Positions 6,814-13,471 of a stretch of 15,329 bases of DNA are shown piece by piece. Origin of the DNA: JAZGER01 sp036480335 (lineage in GTDB: Bacteria > Pseudomonadota > Gammaproteobacteria > DSM-19610); NCBI GenBank assembly GCA_036480335.1, contig JAZGGH010000076.1:1-15329 (forward strand). Direction: 5' to 3'. The notes under the pieces were generated by a model. The model was not told where the DNA came from. It did no database searches and worked only from the letters and a program-made list of their open reading frames with translations. A program made the translations under genes and the position numbers. Every line of letters begins with the position of its first letter. Position 1 is the first letter of the stretch.

Positions 6814-8146
6814 GCTGTATTTTATCGCTGTTAAAAAGGGTTTTTATCGCATCAAGCGGGAGTTTGCCATTTGCAGTGCGGGGTAAACTATCGGTAATTA
6901 CAATTTTTCTGGGTATCTCAATGCATTCAAGCTTGCCACGTAATTCCGCCTGTAACTGTCGGCTAGACAGTTCATGTTGTTGTTTAGCCGTCACGGCAGC
7001 CCAGATTGCATTATCTCTAACATAACCCGTTTCTGGTACCGCGATGACAACGGCGTCAGCAACTCCATCACAAGATAAAAGCCGGTTTTCAATTTTAGAT
7101 AATGATATCCGTTTACCCGCAATCTTTACGATTGAATCGGCTCTGCCGAGCAATTGAAAAGATCGGTCATTTTCAAGCCTTACCCGGTCGGCAGTCTGAA
7201 ATCCTGCTGCCCAGTGTTGGCTAACAAAGGGAGAGCAAACCTTGAGTAAATCTTTTTCTGTGCTCAGGCTAACTGCTGGAAATGCAGTCCAGTCCGTTGC
7301 TATGTTCTGCTGACGATAAGCGATAATACCCGTTTCGGTAGAACCATAAATTTCCAGTATGTCGCCAGCATTTTGCTGTTTCCATTGTGCTGAGAGTTCA
7401 GCAGATAAGGGCGCTGCCGCAGAAATACAGGTTAGCTGAGACAGGTCGGTATTGTCCTGCAGTAACGCTTTGTATTGGGTAGGGATACTGATCAGGGTTC
7501 TGCTGCCAGTCTGTTTCAATGTGTTAACAATGTCGCCTGGAAAAAGCGGAATGTCATCAACCCAGGGTAGCTGCAGTATCCAGGGCAGTAAAATAGTGAA
7601 GGTGAGACCATAAAGATGATTCGGTGTGACGCTGCCGACAATGGGACTCTCAGGCCAGTCGAATTGCTCACGCAGGGCGATAGCCTCGTCGAAAAGATTG
7701 CTAATGGATTTAACAATGACTTTGGGTTTGCCTGTTGATCCGGAAGTAAATAGCTGCAGGGAAGTCGCTGAATTGAGAGTCACAGCCCAGTCACCATGGA
7801 TAACGACAGCTTCTCCGCGCAACAGGGAATCGCTCCAGGCAGTATCAAACTCATGTGCGATATGGCAACGGCAATGAATGCTTGCCAGCGTTTCATCTAG
7901 AGCATCGGGAGGCAGGATGACGGTTTTTTCTGCCAGCCACGCAGCCAGCAATGCAACGCTGAAAGCATAACGGCCACGGCAGGAAATCAATACATCGCCA
8001 TCAGATTTGAGAAGTTCACTGCTCTGTAAAACATCCTGATGAAATTGCCCCAGAGAAATTGCTCTGCTAGCAGAAAATGCTAGCGGATTTTCTTCAGACG
8101 ATGAAAAAGTAACCGCAAAGCCAGACTGTTTTTCAGCGGTTATCAT
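6806..8146 (-). CDS. AMP-forming acyl-ACP/CoA ligase of the polyene operon (ApeH-like)
   Basis: The protein has 446 residues from the ATG at 8146. It contains the P-loop LFTSGSTGKPK (about 132-142), EIYGSTETG (265-273), TADR in place of the usual TGDR (318-321), the hinge LGRADSIVKIAGKR (333-346) and the A10 motif TANGK with the catalytic Lys near 428. All functional signatures of the ANL superfamily are present. In aryl-polyene pathways this ligase loads the aromatic starter acid (such as 4-hydroxybenzoate) onto a carrier protein; the substrate is inferred from context. The N-terminal domain is short and divergent compared with acyl-CoA synthetases. The start overlaps the membrane protein gene by 14 bp. 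An upstream in-frame ATG at 8176 would add ten residues and overlap by 44 bp. Confidence 0.88.
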   Translation of the reverse strand: MITAEKQSGFAVTFSSSEENPLAFSASRAISLGQFHQDVLQSSELLKSDGDVLISCRGRYAFSVALLAAWLAEKTVILPPDALDETLASIHCRCHIAHEFDTAWSDSLLRGEAVVIHGDWAVTLNSATSLQLFTSGSTGKPKVIVKSISNLFDEAIALREQFDWPESPIVGSVTPNHLYGLTFTILLPWILQLPWVDDIPLFPGDIVNTLKQTGSRTLISIPTQYKALLQDNTDLSQLTCISAAAPLSAELSAQWKQQNAGDILEIYGSTETGIIAYRQQNIATDWTAFPAVSLSTEKDLLKVCSPFVSQHWAAGFQTADRVRLENDRSFQLLGRADSIVKIAGKRISLSKIENRLLSCDGVADAVVIAVPETGYVRDNAIWAAVTAKQQHELSSRQLQAELRGKLECIEIPRKIVITDSLPRTANGKLPLDAIKTLFNSDKIQHV

Positions 8147-8759
8147 GTGTTTTGTGACCCCAAATGGTATGACCATTCTTTATTATATTCTTGATCGTAT
8201 GTGAGAATGAAGGGATTTCTATGTCAGGGAAACGGATATGTCGCCAGATATATTCTCCTAGCATCAGCGTTGCGATCAGGGCATAAATGATCACGCTATT
8301 ATACAGCACCCACCAGGTATCCTTGCCCCAAAGAGCCAGCCAGAAACAAGCGATAATATTCAAGGCAAAAAAACCGCTCCATAAAATGGTTAGCTGGCGG
8401 CAATAGGTTTCGATTTCTGGCGGAAGATCCGGGTAATCCAGGCGTGCAAACTGTTCGATAAGCGGCGCGTTTTTGAGGCTCTGGCTGAAAATATAGAATA
8501 AGCCAGTATGGATCAGAAGCGGCGTCAGCTTGGGGATGGCTTCGACACCAAAAAGACGGATCGTCAGCAGCATAAATACGGATAGTCCGAGTATCCACCA
8601 GAGTCTGTTATCACGCTGGTGGATTTTCCACAGGATCATAGCAAAAATGAAAACAGCGCCTAACCAGGCGACACCGTGGGTTATCAGAAAATAGATGATC
8701 AGAGGATAGCTCGCAACAAGAAGGCCGCCCTGAATTTTTTTGAGTATAGACAATAACAT
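8133..8759 (-). CDS. COG4648-type integral membrane protein (ApeG-like), first gene of the operon
   Basis: The 208-residue protein has about six hydrophobic segments (roughly 11-28, 31-46, 53-70, 78-93, 122-144, 150-170). A conserved-looking loop, IEQFARLDYPDLPPEIETYC, lies between the fourth and fifth. I recognise it as the predicted membrane protein that accompanies the starter ligase and dehydratase in aryl-polyene clusters, where the order membrane protein, ligase, dehydratase is the same. Its biochemical job is not known to me. Anchoring the synthase or handling the lipid-linked product in the inner membrane would be reasonable guesses. It begins the seven-gene minus-strand run and has no strong Shine-Dalgarno sequence. 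Its 3' end overlaps the ligase gene. Confidence 0.82.
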   Translation of the reverse strand: MLLSILKKIQGGLLVASYPLIIYFLITHGVAWLGAVFIFAMILWKIHQRDNRLWWILGLSVFMLLTIRLFGVEAIPKLTPLLIHTGLFYIFSQSLKNAPLIEQFARLDYPDLPPEIETYCRQLTILWSGFFALNIIACFWLALWGKDTWWVLYNSVIIYALIATLMLGEYIWRHIRFPDIEIPSFSHTIKNIIKNGHTIWGHKTHDNR

Positions 8760-8807
8760 GTGTCTTTTAACGGCCAGGGTTCTCTTGAATGTAACGGCTC
8801 AGTCTTG

Positions 8808-8836
8808 ATTGTACGCAATTGTACCAATATTAGTAA
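8808..8836 (-). promoter_or_regulatory. Candidate sigma-70 promoter for the polyene operon
   Basis: Read on the minus strand, a TTACTA -35-like box and a TACAAT -10 box (5 of 6 to consensus) are separated by 17 bp. Transcription would start near 8800, about 40 bp before the first ATG. The -35 box is weak. A GTAC..GTAC inverted pair overlaps the -10 side and could be an operator. Confidence 0.35.
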
Positions 8837-8842
8837 GGTTAG

Positions 8843-8865
8843 CTCTATTAATCAGAATTTTCGTC
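8843..8865. repeat. Orphan end of the MITE family (broken third copy)
   Basis: These 23 bases match the reverse complement of the right end of both complete MITE copies at 22 of 23 positions, beginning CTCTATTAATCAG. The outermost GGGCGC bases are not preserved and no second end of its own is visible. It lies 13 bp to the left of the complete copy, in the same orientation as that copy's left end. It looks like the remnant of an older or nested insertion. Confidence 0.65.
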
Positions 8866-8878
8866 GGTATGATATTGC

Positions 8879-9018
8879 GGGCACCCCTATTAATCGTCTT
8901 TGCGCCCGATTTCTGCGTTGAATGATTTTTGCGATCCTCATATATGCCTTATATACTGCGGTTCTCAAAATTCATTCGCCTTGAACTCAGACGAAAATCC
9001 TGATTAATAGAGGCGCCC
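8879..9018. mobile_element. MITE copy 1 (140 bp, TSD TTGC)
   Basis: A non-coding 140-bp element with terminal inverted repeats: left GGGCACCCCTATTAATC, right end reverse complement GGGCGCCTCTATTAATC (15 of 17 match). It is flanked directly by TTGC on both sides (8875-8878 and 9019-9022), a 4-bp target duplication. From about 8896 it is almost the same as copy 2 at 10557-10699. The inside has an imperfect hairpin (gaatgattttt against aaaattcattc) and an ATATATGCCTTATATA centre. It carries no transposase gene, so it would depend on one supplied elsewhere; the family is unknown. The methyltransferase starts 41 bp after its right end. Confidence 0.88.
8929..8957 (+). promoter_or_regulatory. Promoter-like sequence inside MITE copy 1, toward the methyltransferase
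   Basis: TTGCGA (4 of 6 to the -35 consensus), a 17-bp spacer and TATACT (5 of 6 to the -10 consensus) lie inside the element and point at the methyltransferase, about 100 bp upstream of its ATG. The same arrangement is kept in copy 2. Activity is an inference. Confidence 0.4.
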
Positions 9019-9059
9019 TTGCAAATACTTAAGATGGCATTCTGGATAGGCAAACCCTC

Positions 9060-10145
9060 ATGAAATTAGACGCAGATACAACTAAAATCAGTGCATTGGA
9101 AGCCAAATCCATGGCGCAGTGGATCGCATTTGCGCCTTTTGTTTTTCAGGCTACCGCCGTGATGCGCGATGCAGGGTTACTCGAAGCCATTGCCGAGACC
9201 GGCGAGCATGGTGAAACACTGACGGCGCTGATGGAGAAAAGTGGTTTATCCCGTTATGGCATCAAGGCGCTACTGGATTTTGGTGCTAGCATTGGTCTTG
9301 TCGTGCTGCAGGACGGGCGTTACGTTTTGTCAAAAATCGGTTATTTCATACAAAAGGATGAAATGACACGTGTCAACATGGATTTCACTCGGGATGTTTG
9401 CTACCGGGCGCTAGATCATCTGGGCGACTCGATTCGCGATGGCAAGCCGCGAGGGCTGGCAGAACTGGGCGACTGGGATACCCTCTATGAAGGGCTTACA
9501 ACCTTGCCGGGAACCGCCTCTGAAAGCTGGTTCCGCTTTGATCATTTTTATTCCGATCGTGTCTTTGATGAATTACTGCCGATTGTGTTTGCATCACCGG
9601 TCAGGGAAATTCTGGATGTCGGTGGCAACACAGGGCGTTGGGCTTTGCGTTGTCTGGCGCATAATCCCGATGTGCGTATAACGATTATGGACTTACCTGT
9701 TCAATTGAAAGTCGCCAGGAAAAATATTGATGAAGCCGGGTTCAGTGAGCGTTTTAATGCATACCCGGCAGATGTACTCAAAGATGAACAGACTTTCTAT
9801 CAGGGTGCCGATGTTATCTGGATGAGCCAGTTTCTGGACTGTTTTTCCGAAGAAGAAATACTCAGTATTCTCAAAAAAGCGGCCGCCGTGATGGATGAGA
9901 AAACCGAGCTGTATATTATTGAGCTGCTCTGGGACAGACAGAAATATGCAGCGGCCAGCTTCAGCCTGAACGCCACATCGCTTTATTTCACCTGTGTTGC
10001 AAATGGCAATAGCCGCATGTATCACTCATCTGATTTGCTATCCCTGATCAGTAAGGCAGGCCTGTCAGTTGAAGAAGATATCAATGATCTCGGTGAAGGC
10101 CATACCTTGCTGCGCTGCAGGAAGTTAGTTACTCCTGCACTGTGA
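9060..10145 (+). CDS. SAM-dependent O-methyltransferase-like protein (aryl-polyene cluster type)
   Basis: The 361-residue product has an N-terminal helical/winged-helix dimerisation domain (about 15-95) and a class I methyltransferase fold with the SAM motif LDVGGNTGRWA at 185-195 and acidic MDLP (Asp211) after strand 2. This is the plan of small-molecule O-methyltransferases (hydroxyindole/polyketide OMT type). In those enzymes a His lies in an LHDW motif; here the matching stretch reads FLDCFSEEE, so the His is replaced by Asp. A methyltransferase usually accompanies aryl-polyene genes and methylates the aryl head group, which fits the divergent operon at 8759. A GGATAGG ribosome site sits 9 bp before the ATG. 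The 3' end overlaps the convergent cupredoxin gene by 17 bp. The reaction on an aryl polyene is inferred. Confidence 0.85.
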   Translation: MKLDADTTKISALEAKSMAQWIAFAPFVFQATAVMRDAGLLEAIAETGEHGETLTALMEKSGLSRYGIKALLDFGASIGLVVLQDGRYVLSKIGYFIQKDEMTRVNMDFTRDVCYRALDHLGDSIRDGKPRGLAELGDWDTLYEGLTTLPGTASESWFRFDHFYSDRVFDELLPIVFASPVREILDVGGNTGRWALRCLAHNPDVRITIMDLPVQLKVARKNIDEAGFSERFNAYPADVLKDEQTFYQGADVIWMSQFLDCFSEEEILSILKKAAAVMDEKTELYIIELLWDRQKYAAASFSLNATSLYFTCVANGNSRMYHSSDLLSLISKAGLSVEEDINDLGEGHTLLRCRKLVTPAL

Positions 10146-10524
10146 GCATGCCATGCATGCCTTTTTCCTGATGGCTCTTTGAGAAAAGTAATTTTTTTCC
10201 GCAATAAAACGGAAATTCACCGGTGTTTTGTGGAGTGAAGCGTATTTCAGTCGCCTTGCCCAGTTTTTCCCTGATGGAGAGTCCTGAAGCAGGGTCATCA
10301 ATAATCAAATCATGCGGCACCCAGCCCACCTTGTTAATTTTTAACACGACGGGCACACCGACCTTAACAATAATGTTGTTTGGGGAGTAGGCATAACTGC
10401 TGGCTTCTATGCTGACCTCCTGCTCACCATCAGCATTCAAGGTGGCTATAAATGCATCGTCATCTTCAGCCAATGCCAGGCAGTGAAAAGTGAGCAGAGT
10501 AATGAACGCGATCAATTGTTTCAT
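10129..10524 (-). CDS. Secreted cupredoxin-domain copper protein
   Basis: The 131-residue precursor has a clear signal peptide ending LALA|E near residue 19. The mature domain has the cupredoxin pattern: an N-terminal ligand His71 in VPHDLII, then FYCGKK with Cys108, His118 and Met123, giving Cys-x9-His-x4-Met. Classical plastocyanin or azurin loops have only two to four residues between Cys and His, so the ligand loop is lengthened; relatives with KKLLF-type loops exist. It should be a periplasmic type 1 copper or copper-binding protein in electron transfer or copper handling. The partner is unknown. It converges on the methyltransferase with a 17-bp coding overlap. Copy 2 of the MITE lies 33 bp before its start, so its native promoter may be displaced. 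A GGGA ribosome site lies 9 bp upstream. Confidence 0.85.
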   Translation of the reverse strand: MKQLIAFITLLTFHCLALAEDDDAFIATLNADGEQEVSIEASSYAYSPNNIIVKVGVPVVLKINKVGWVPHDLIIDDPASGLSIREKLGKATEIRFTPQNTGEFPFYCGKKLLFSKSHQEKGMHGMLTVQE

Positions 10525-10556
10525 GAGTGTTTTCCCGATTGAGTGTATCGTTTATA

Positions 10557-10699
10557 GGGCGTCTCTATTCATTTTGTCTTTGCGCCCGATTTCTGCGTTG
10601 AATGATTTTTTGCGATCCTCATATATGCCTTATATACTGCGGTTCTCAAAAACCATCCGCCTTGAACTCAGACGAAAATCCTGATTAATAGAGGCGCCC
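10557..10699. mobile_element. MITE copy 2 (143 bp, TSD TATA)
   Basis: The second copy of the element lies in the same orientation as copy 1. The ends are GGGCGTCTCTATT at left and AATAGAGGCGCCC at right, inverted with one mismatch. Flanks are TATA at 10553-10556 and again at 10700-10703, a 4-bp target duplication that differs from that of copy 1, so the two are independent insertions and not one duplication. It sits between the divergent cupredoxin (start 10524) and hydrolase (start 10714) genes, filling most of that promoter region. Confidence 0.88.
10610..10638 (+). promoter_or_regulatory. Promoter-like sequence inside MITE copy 2, toward the hydrolase gene
   Basis: TTGCGA and TATACT are spaced 17 bp, identical to the pair in copy 1, about 75 bp before the hydrolase ATG. 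On the other strand TTGAGA (10644-10649) and TATATG (10620-10625) are spaced 18 bp, pointing at the cupredoxin gene. Both are only sequence resemblances. Confidence 0.35.
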
Positions 10700-10713
10700 T
10701 ATAGTGATATAGC

Positions 10714-11481
10714 ATGAATAGACTATTCAATAAAGCCCTCATTGCAACAGCCATTCTCACTCTGCTGTTGGTAATAACCAGCGGCTGTCATATGAACAGA
10801 CCGGTTGTAACACCAATGAAATCTTATCAACATCATTATTCATCTCTTGCCCGCTCCGCTGAATTGATTATTTTACTGCCCGGCATTCATGATAAACCGG
10901 AAGATTTTATAGAAAAACATTTTATATCCGCTGCGCGTAAAGCGGGAGTGCAGGCAGATTTTTTAACCGTTGATAGTCATGTCGGCTATTTTGAAGACAG
11001 AAGCATTGTGCAACGATTACACACAGACATTATCCTCCCGGCAAAAAAGGCAGGCTATCAAAAAATCTGGCTGGCAGGTATCTCGCTCGGTGGCTTTGGT
11101 GCACTTTTATATGCCACCAAACATGCGCAGGAGATTGATGGCGTTATCATGCTGTCTCCCTATCCTGGAACAGAAGAGTCGATAGCTGACATTCAACAGC
11201 AGGGTGGCCTACAAAACTGGCAACCTGGCTCTGATCCTGGCCCGGAACAACGCCTGTGGGCCTGGATAAAAAAATATGCGGCATCCCGGAACGGGAGCCG
11301 GAATCGGAAGCCGGAAATGTATCTCGCCTATGGTCTGCAGGATAAATATAAAGAGGGACATCAGGTATTATCTGCAGTACTGGGCGTGAAATATGTATTT
11401 CCTACACCAGGTGGGCATAACTGGAAAACCTGGAGAAAACTCTGGCAGACTATCCTCGACAACAGGGTATTTACATATTAG
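10714..11481 (+). CDS. Alpha/beta-hydrolase lipoprotein
   Basis: The 255-residue product starts with a lipoprotein signal: a hydrophobic stretch ending ITSGC with the lipidated Cys at 25. The mature domain is an alpha/beta hydrolase: the oxyanion region LLPGIHD (54-60), nucleophile elbow GISLGG with Ser124, Asp210 in YGLQDKY and His235 in GGHNW give a full triad in the right order. It should be an esterase or lipase acting in the periplasm, anchored to a membrane. The substrate is not deducible. There is no good Shine-Dalgarno sequence: only 14 bases separate the end of MITE copy 2 from the ATG and they read TATAGTGATATAGC. It may be weakly translated or its control region was replaced. The DUF4410 gene follows after 68 bp. 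Confidence 0.85.
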   Translation: MNRLFNKALIATAILTLLLVITSGCHMNRPVVTPMKSYQHHYSSLARSAELIILLPGIHDKPEDFIEKHFISAARKAGVQADFLTVDSHVGYFEDRSIVQRLHTDIILPAKKAGYQKIWLAGISLGGFGALLYATKHAQEIDGVIMLSPYPGTEESIADIQQQGGLQNWQPGSDPGPEQRLWAWIKKYAASRNGSRNRKPEMYLAYGLQDKYKEGHQVLSAVLGVKYVFPTPGGHNWKTWRKLWQTILDNRVFTY

Positions 11482-11549
11482 ATCTGGAGATAAGATGCTA
11501 TTTGTTTTTTGATTGAGTATGCTTACTGTTCAATTTTCAGGAGTCAAAC

Positions 11550-12074
11550 ATGATAGCTCGAATTTCGATAATTACCGTTCTTTTTTATTCACTATTAATG
11601 CAAGGTTGTGCATCCAACCCCTCTGCTGGCGAAGCTGCTGCTAAGCAGGCTGCAAACAGCGTACTAACCACTGGACGTTCAGTTAACAAAATCGTCGTTA
11701 GCCTTGATGATAGCCTTGAGTTAGATCGTAAAGAAGCCGCCACTAAATACTCCCTGACGGAACGTGTCAAAAACGATCTGCAGGATGTATTACAGGGTAA
11801 AGGCGTATTTGACAGCTCGGCTGAGGGCATTACAGTAAATATTAATGTATCCGCTTTTCGACTAAGATCCGGTGTTACGGCTATGCTTGCTGGCGTCCTG
11901 GCAGGTGCCGATATACTCGCTGTTAATGTTGAAGCTGAATCAAACGGATCTCAGTTAAAGAACTTCAAAACGAATACATCAACGGCCCTTGGTGGCTTTG
12001 GAATGCCAGCTCCAAGCCAACGAATAAACCGGATGTCCAAAGCACTGGCTAAACGTATTGCAAAACAGTTATAA
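11550..12074 (+). CDS. DUF4410-family lipoprotein
   Basis: The 174-residue product has a lipobox LMQGC with Cys20, so it is a predicted membrane-anchored lipoprotein. The body matches my memory of DUF4410: an N-terminal segment with a V-x-V-DDSL strand, the VNINVSAFRLRSGVTAMLAG stretch followed by VLAGADILAVNVEAE, and a GGFGMPAP..R turn before a C-terminal helix. The family function is unknown. An AGGAG Shine-Dalgarno sequence lies 6 bp before the ATG, the best ribosome site on this strand of the window. It ends 7 bp before a strong hairpin, so it is the last gene of its transcript. Confidence 0.8.
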   Translation: MIARISIITVLFYSLLMQGCASNPSAGEAAAKQAANSVLTTGRSVNKIVVSLDDSLELDRKEAATKYSLTERVKNDLQDVLQGKGVFDSSAEGITVNINVSAFRLRSGVTAMLAGVLAGADILAVNVEAESNGSQLKNFKTNTSTALGGFGMPAPSQRINRMSKALAKRIAKQL

Positions 12075-12080
12075 CAAAAA

Positions 12081-12129
12081 GAAGTGACAGGCGAGGGATA
12101 CCCCTGCTTGTTACTTCCGGTGCGTTTTT
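12081..12129 (+). terminator. Rho-independent terminator after the DUF4410 gene
   Basis: A 17-position stem pairs 12081-12097 with 12101-12117 with one mismatch and three G-U pairs. The loop is only ATA. A TTTTT run follows at 12125-12129. It starts 7 bp after the stop codon. Confidence 0.7.
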
Positions 12130-12150
12130 CCCAGCTATAAATATAGAATA

Positions 12151-12180
12151 ATAACCGTATAATAACGATTCAAATAACCG
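12151..12180 (+). promoter_or_regulatory. WYL-gene promoter region with three ATAAC(C)G motifs
   Basis: A perfect TATAAT -10 box (12158-12163) lies about 30 bp before the ATG; the -35 is not recognisable. Motifs ATAACCG at 12151, ATAACG at 12162 and ATAACCG at 12174 are spaced 11 and 12 bp, about one helical turn, across the -10 box. This is a likely operator, perhaps for autoregulation by the WYL protein. Confidence 0.45.
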
Positions 12181-12192
12181 GTTTTATTGAAC

Positions 12193-13158
12193 ATGGAAAA
12201 ATTTCACCGTATTTTTGAACTGCACCAGATATTTTCTAACCGACGTACACCCATTTCACTCAAAGACTTAAATGAGAAACTGGGATGCTCGGAATCAACC
12301 ACCCGCAGAGCAGTGAGCTTCCTGCGAGACAGCCTCAATGCGCCTTTGAGTTATGATCGAGAGCACAACGGCTGGAGCTATAATCACCAACAAAATCAAC
12401 AATTTGATTTTCCCGGTCTCTGGTTCAACCCGGAAGAACTGTATGCGCTGCTAGTCTCCTACCACCTGCTAAGCAACCTGCAACCCGGCTTTCTCAGCGA
12501 ACAAATTGCGCCACTGCAGACTCGCATGGAACAACTACTGGTACAGCAAAATATACAAACACCCGTACTAAAAGACCGCATACGCATCTTGCAAATAGCC
12601 GCAAGGCCAAACAATATCGAAAACTTTCGTAAAATTGCGGCCTCTGTTTTAAGAAGAGAACAACTGAAAATACTCTACCATGGACGCGAACGTGACAGCA
12701 CCATCGAACGCCAAATCTCACCCCAACGCCTGGTCTACTACCGTAGCAACTGGTATCTGGATGCCTGGTGCCACCTCAGAAACGGCCTACGCATATTCTC
12801 GCTAGATCGCCTTCATGCCGTGGCTGAATTGGGCAAAAAGGCTAAAAATATCAGCAATAAAGAACTCAATGAAAAACTCGCAAGCGCCTATGGCATCTTT
12901 TCAGGTGAACCAGAACACAAGGCAATACTGAATTTCTCAGCAGAAGCTGCTCGCTGGGTTGCAGATGAACAATGGCATCCTCAACAAACGAGTAAAGCAA
13001 ACAGAGATGGCAGCTATGAACTAACCATCCCCTACAACGATCCACGAGAACTGGTGATGGATATATTGAAATACGGGCCGGATGTGGAAGTGAAAGCGCC
13101 GCGCAGCCTGAGAAAACGGGTACAAGAGCGATTGCAGCAAGCAATAGAAAAATATTAG
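12193..13158 (+). CDS. WYL-domain transcriptional regulator next to cas genes
   Basis: The 321-residue product has an N-terminal winged HTH (about 20-45, SLKDLNEKLGCSESTTRRAV). The WYL domain spans about 145-215; Trp187-Tyr188-Leu189 in SNWYLDAW and IFSLDRL (201-207) match the ligand-binding core. A C-terminal WCX extension (243-321) follows, with helix-turn sequences such as DPRELVMDILKYG. WYL proteins are ligand-sensing transcription factors, often controlling phage defence and CRISPR loci, and several bind nucleic acid-type ligands. The neighbouring cas1 fragment and cas3 fit this. I chose the ATG at 12193; a TTG two codons earlier is the alternative. There is no good ribosome site. It carries more A and C in its coding strand than the genes to its left, suggesting a different history. 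Confidence 0.9.
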   Translation: MEKFHRIFELHQIFSNRRTPISLKDLNEKLGCSESTTRRAVSFLRDSLNAPLSYDREHNGWSYNHQQNQQFDFPGLWFNPEELYALLVSYHLLSNLQPGFLSEQIAPLQTRMEQLLVQQNIQTPVLKDRIRILQIAARPNNIENFRKIAASVLRREQLKILYHGRERDSTIERQISPQRLVYYRSNWYLDAWCHLRNGLRIFSLDRLHAVAELGKKAKNISNKELNEKLASAYGIFSGEPEHKAILNFSAEAARWVADEQWHPQQTSKANRDGSYELTIPYNDPRELVMDILKYGPDVEVKAPRSLRKRVQERLQQAIEKY

Positions 13159-13183
13159 CGCCTGGCCATGCTATGACCAGGCG
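13159..13183 (+). terminator. Hairpin directly after the WYL gene (no T run)
   Basis: The 11-bp stem pairs 13159-13169 with 13173-13183 with one mismatch and a GCT loop (cgcctggccat / atgaccaggcg). It begins on the base after the stop codon. No U tract follows, so it may be a processing or attenuation hairpin, not an intrinsic terminator. Confidence 0.35.
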
Positions 13184-13221
13184 ACAGGGTATGCTGTTCA
13201 AAGCTATAGACGGAGAATGAT

Positions 13222-13419
13222 GTGCAAGAACAATTAACAGACCTGAAAGCTATCCTTCACTCGAAGCGAGCAAATATTTATTATCTGGATAAATGCCGGG
13301 TGATGCAGAAAGGTGGCCGTGTGCTTTACCTCACTGAAGAACAGGCGGACAAGCAATACTGGAATATCCCCATCGCCAATACCACCGTGAAACACTCCGT
13401 TTTGAAAGACCGTATGTAA
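13222..13419 (+). pseudogene. cas1: Truncated N-terminus of subtype I-F Cas1
   Basis: The 65-codon frame starts with GTG and has GGAG 6 bp upstream. Its first ~55 residues read like the start of Cas1 from subtype I-F systems: the ILHSKRANIYYL stretch, CRV, GGRVLYLTEEQ and YWNIPIANTT are, from memory, nearly invariant there. Full-length Cas1f continues with LLGTGTSIT and runs to more than 300 residues with the metal-binding Glu-His-Asp site. Here the match stops at NTTV, then KHSVLKDRM and a stop follow, none of it recognisable. The adjacent 52 bp contains no continuation in another frame. It therefore lacks all catalytic parts and cannot integrate spacers; it is a relic of a deletion or replacement junction. 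It is still preceded by a usable ribosome site, so a short peptide could be made. Confidence 0.85.
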
Positions 13420-13471
13420 AATACATAATTAACCGCTTTATTAGTAATTGATTTTACCTGGAAATGAAAAC

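Noticed and set aside
8879..9018. MITE copies as CRISPR repeats or as attachment sites
   Set aside because: Only two whole copies 1.5 kb apart, each with inverted ends and its own target duplication; this is the pattern of a transposed element.
8760..9059. A small RNA or hidden protein gene in the 300-bp divergent gap
   Set aside because: The gap is explained by a promoter, a broken MITE end and a complete MITE; no frame with coding signs was seen.
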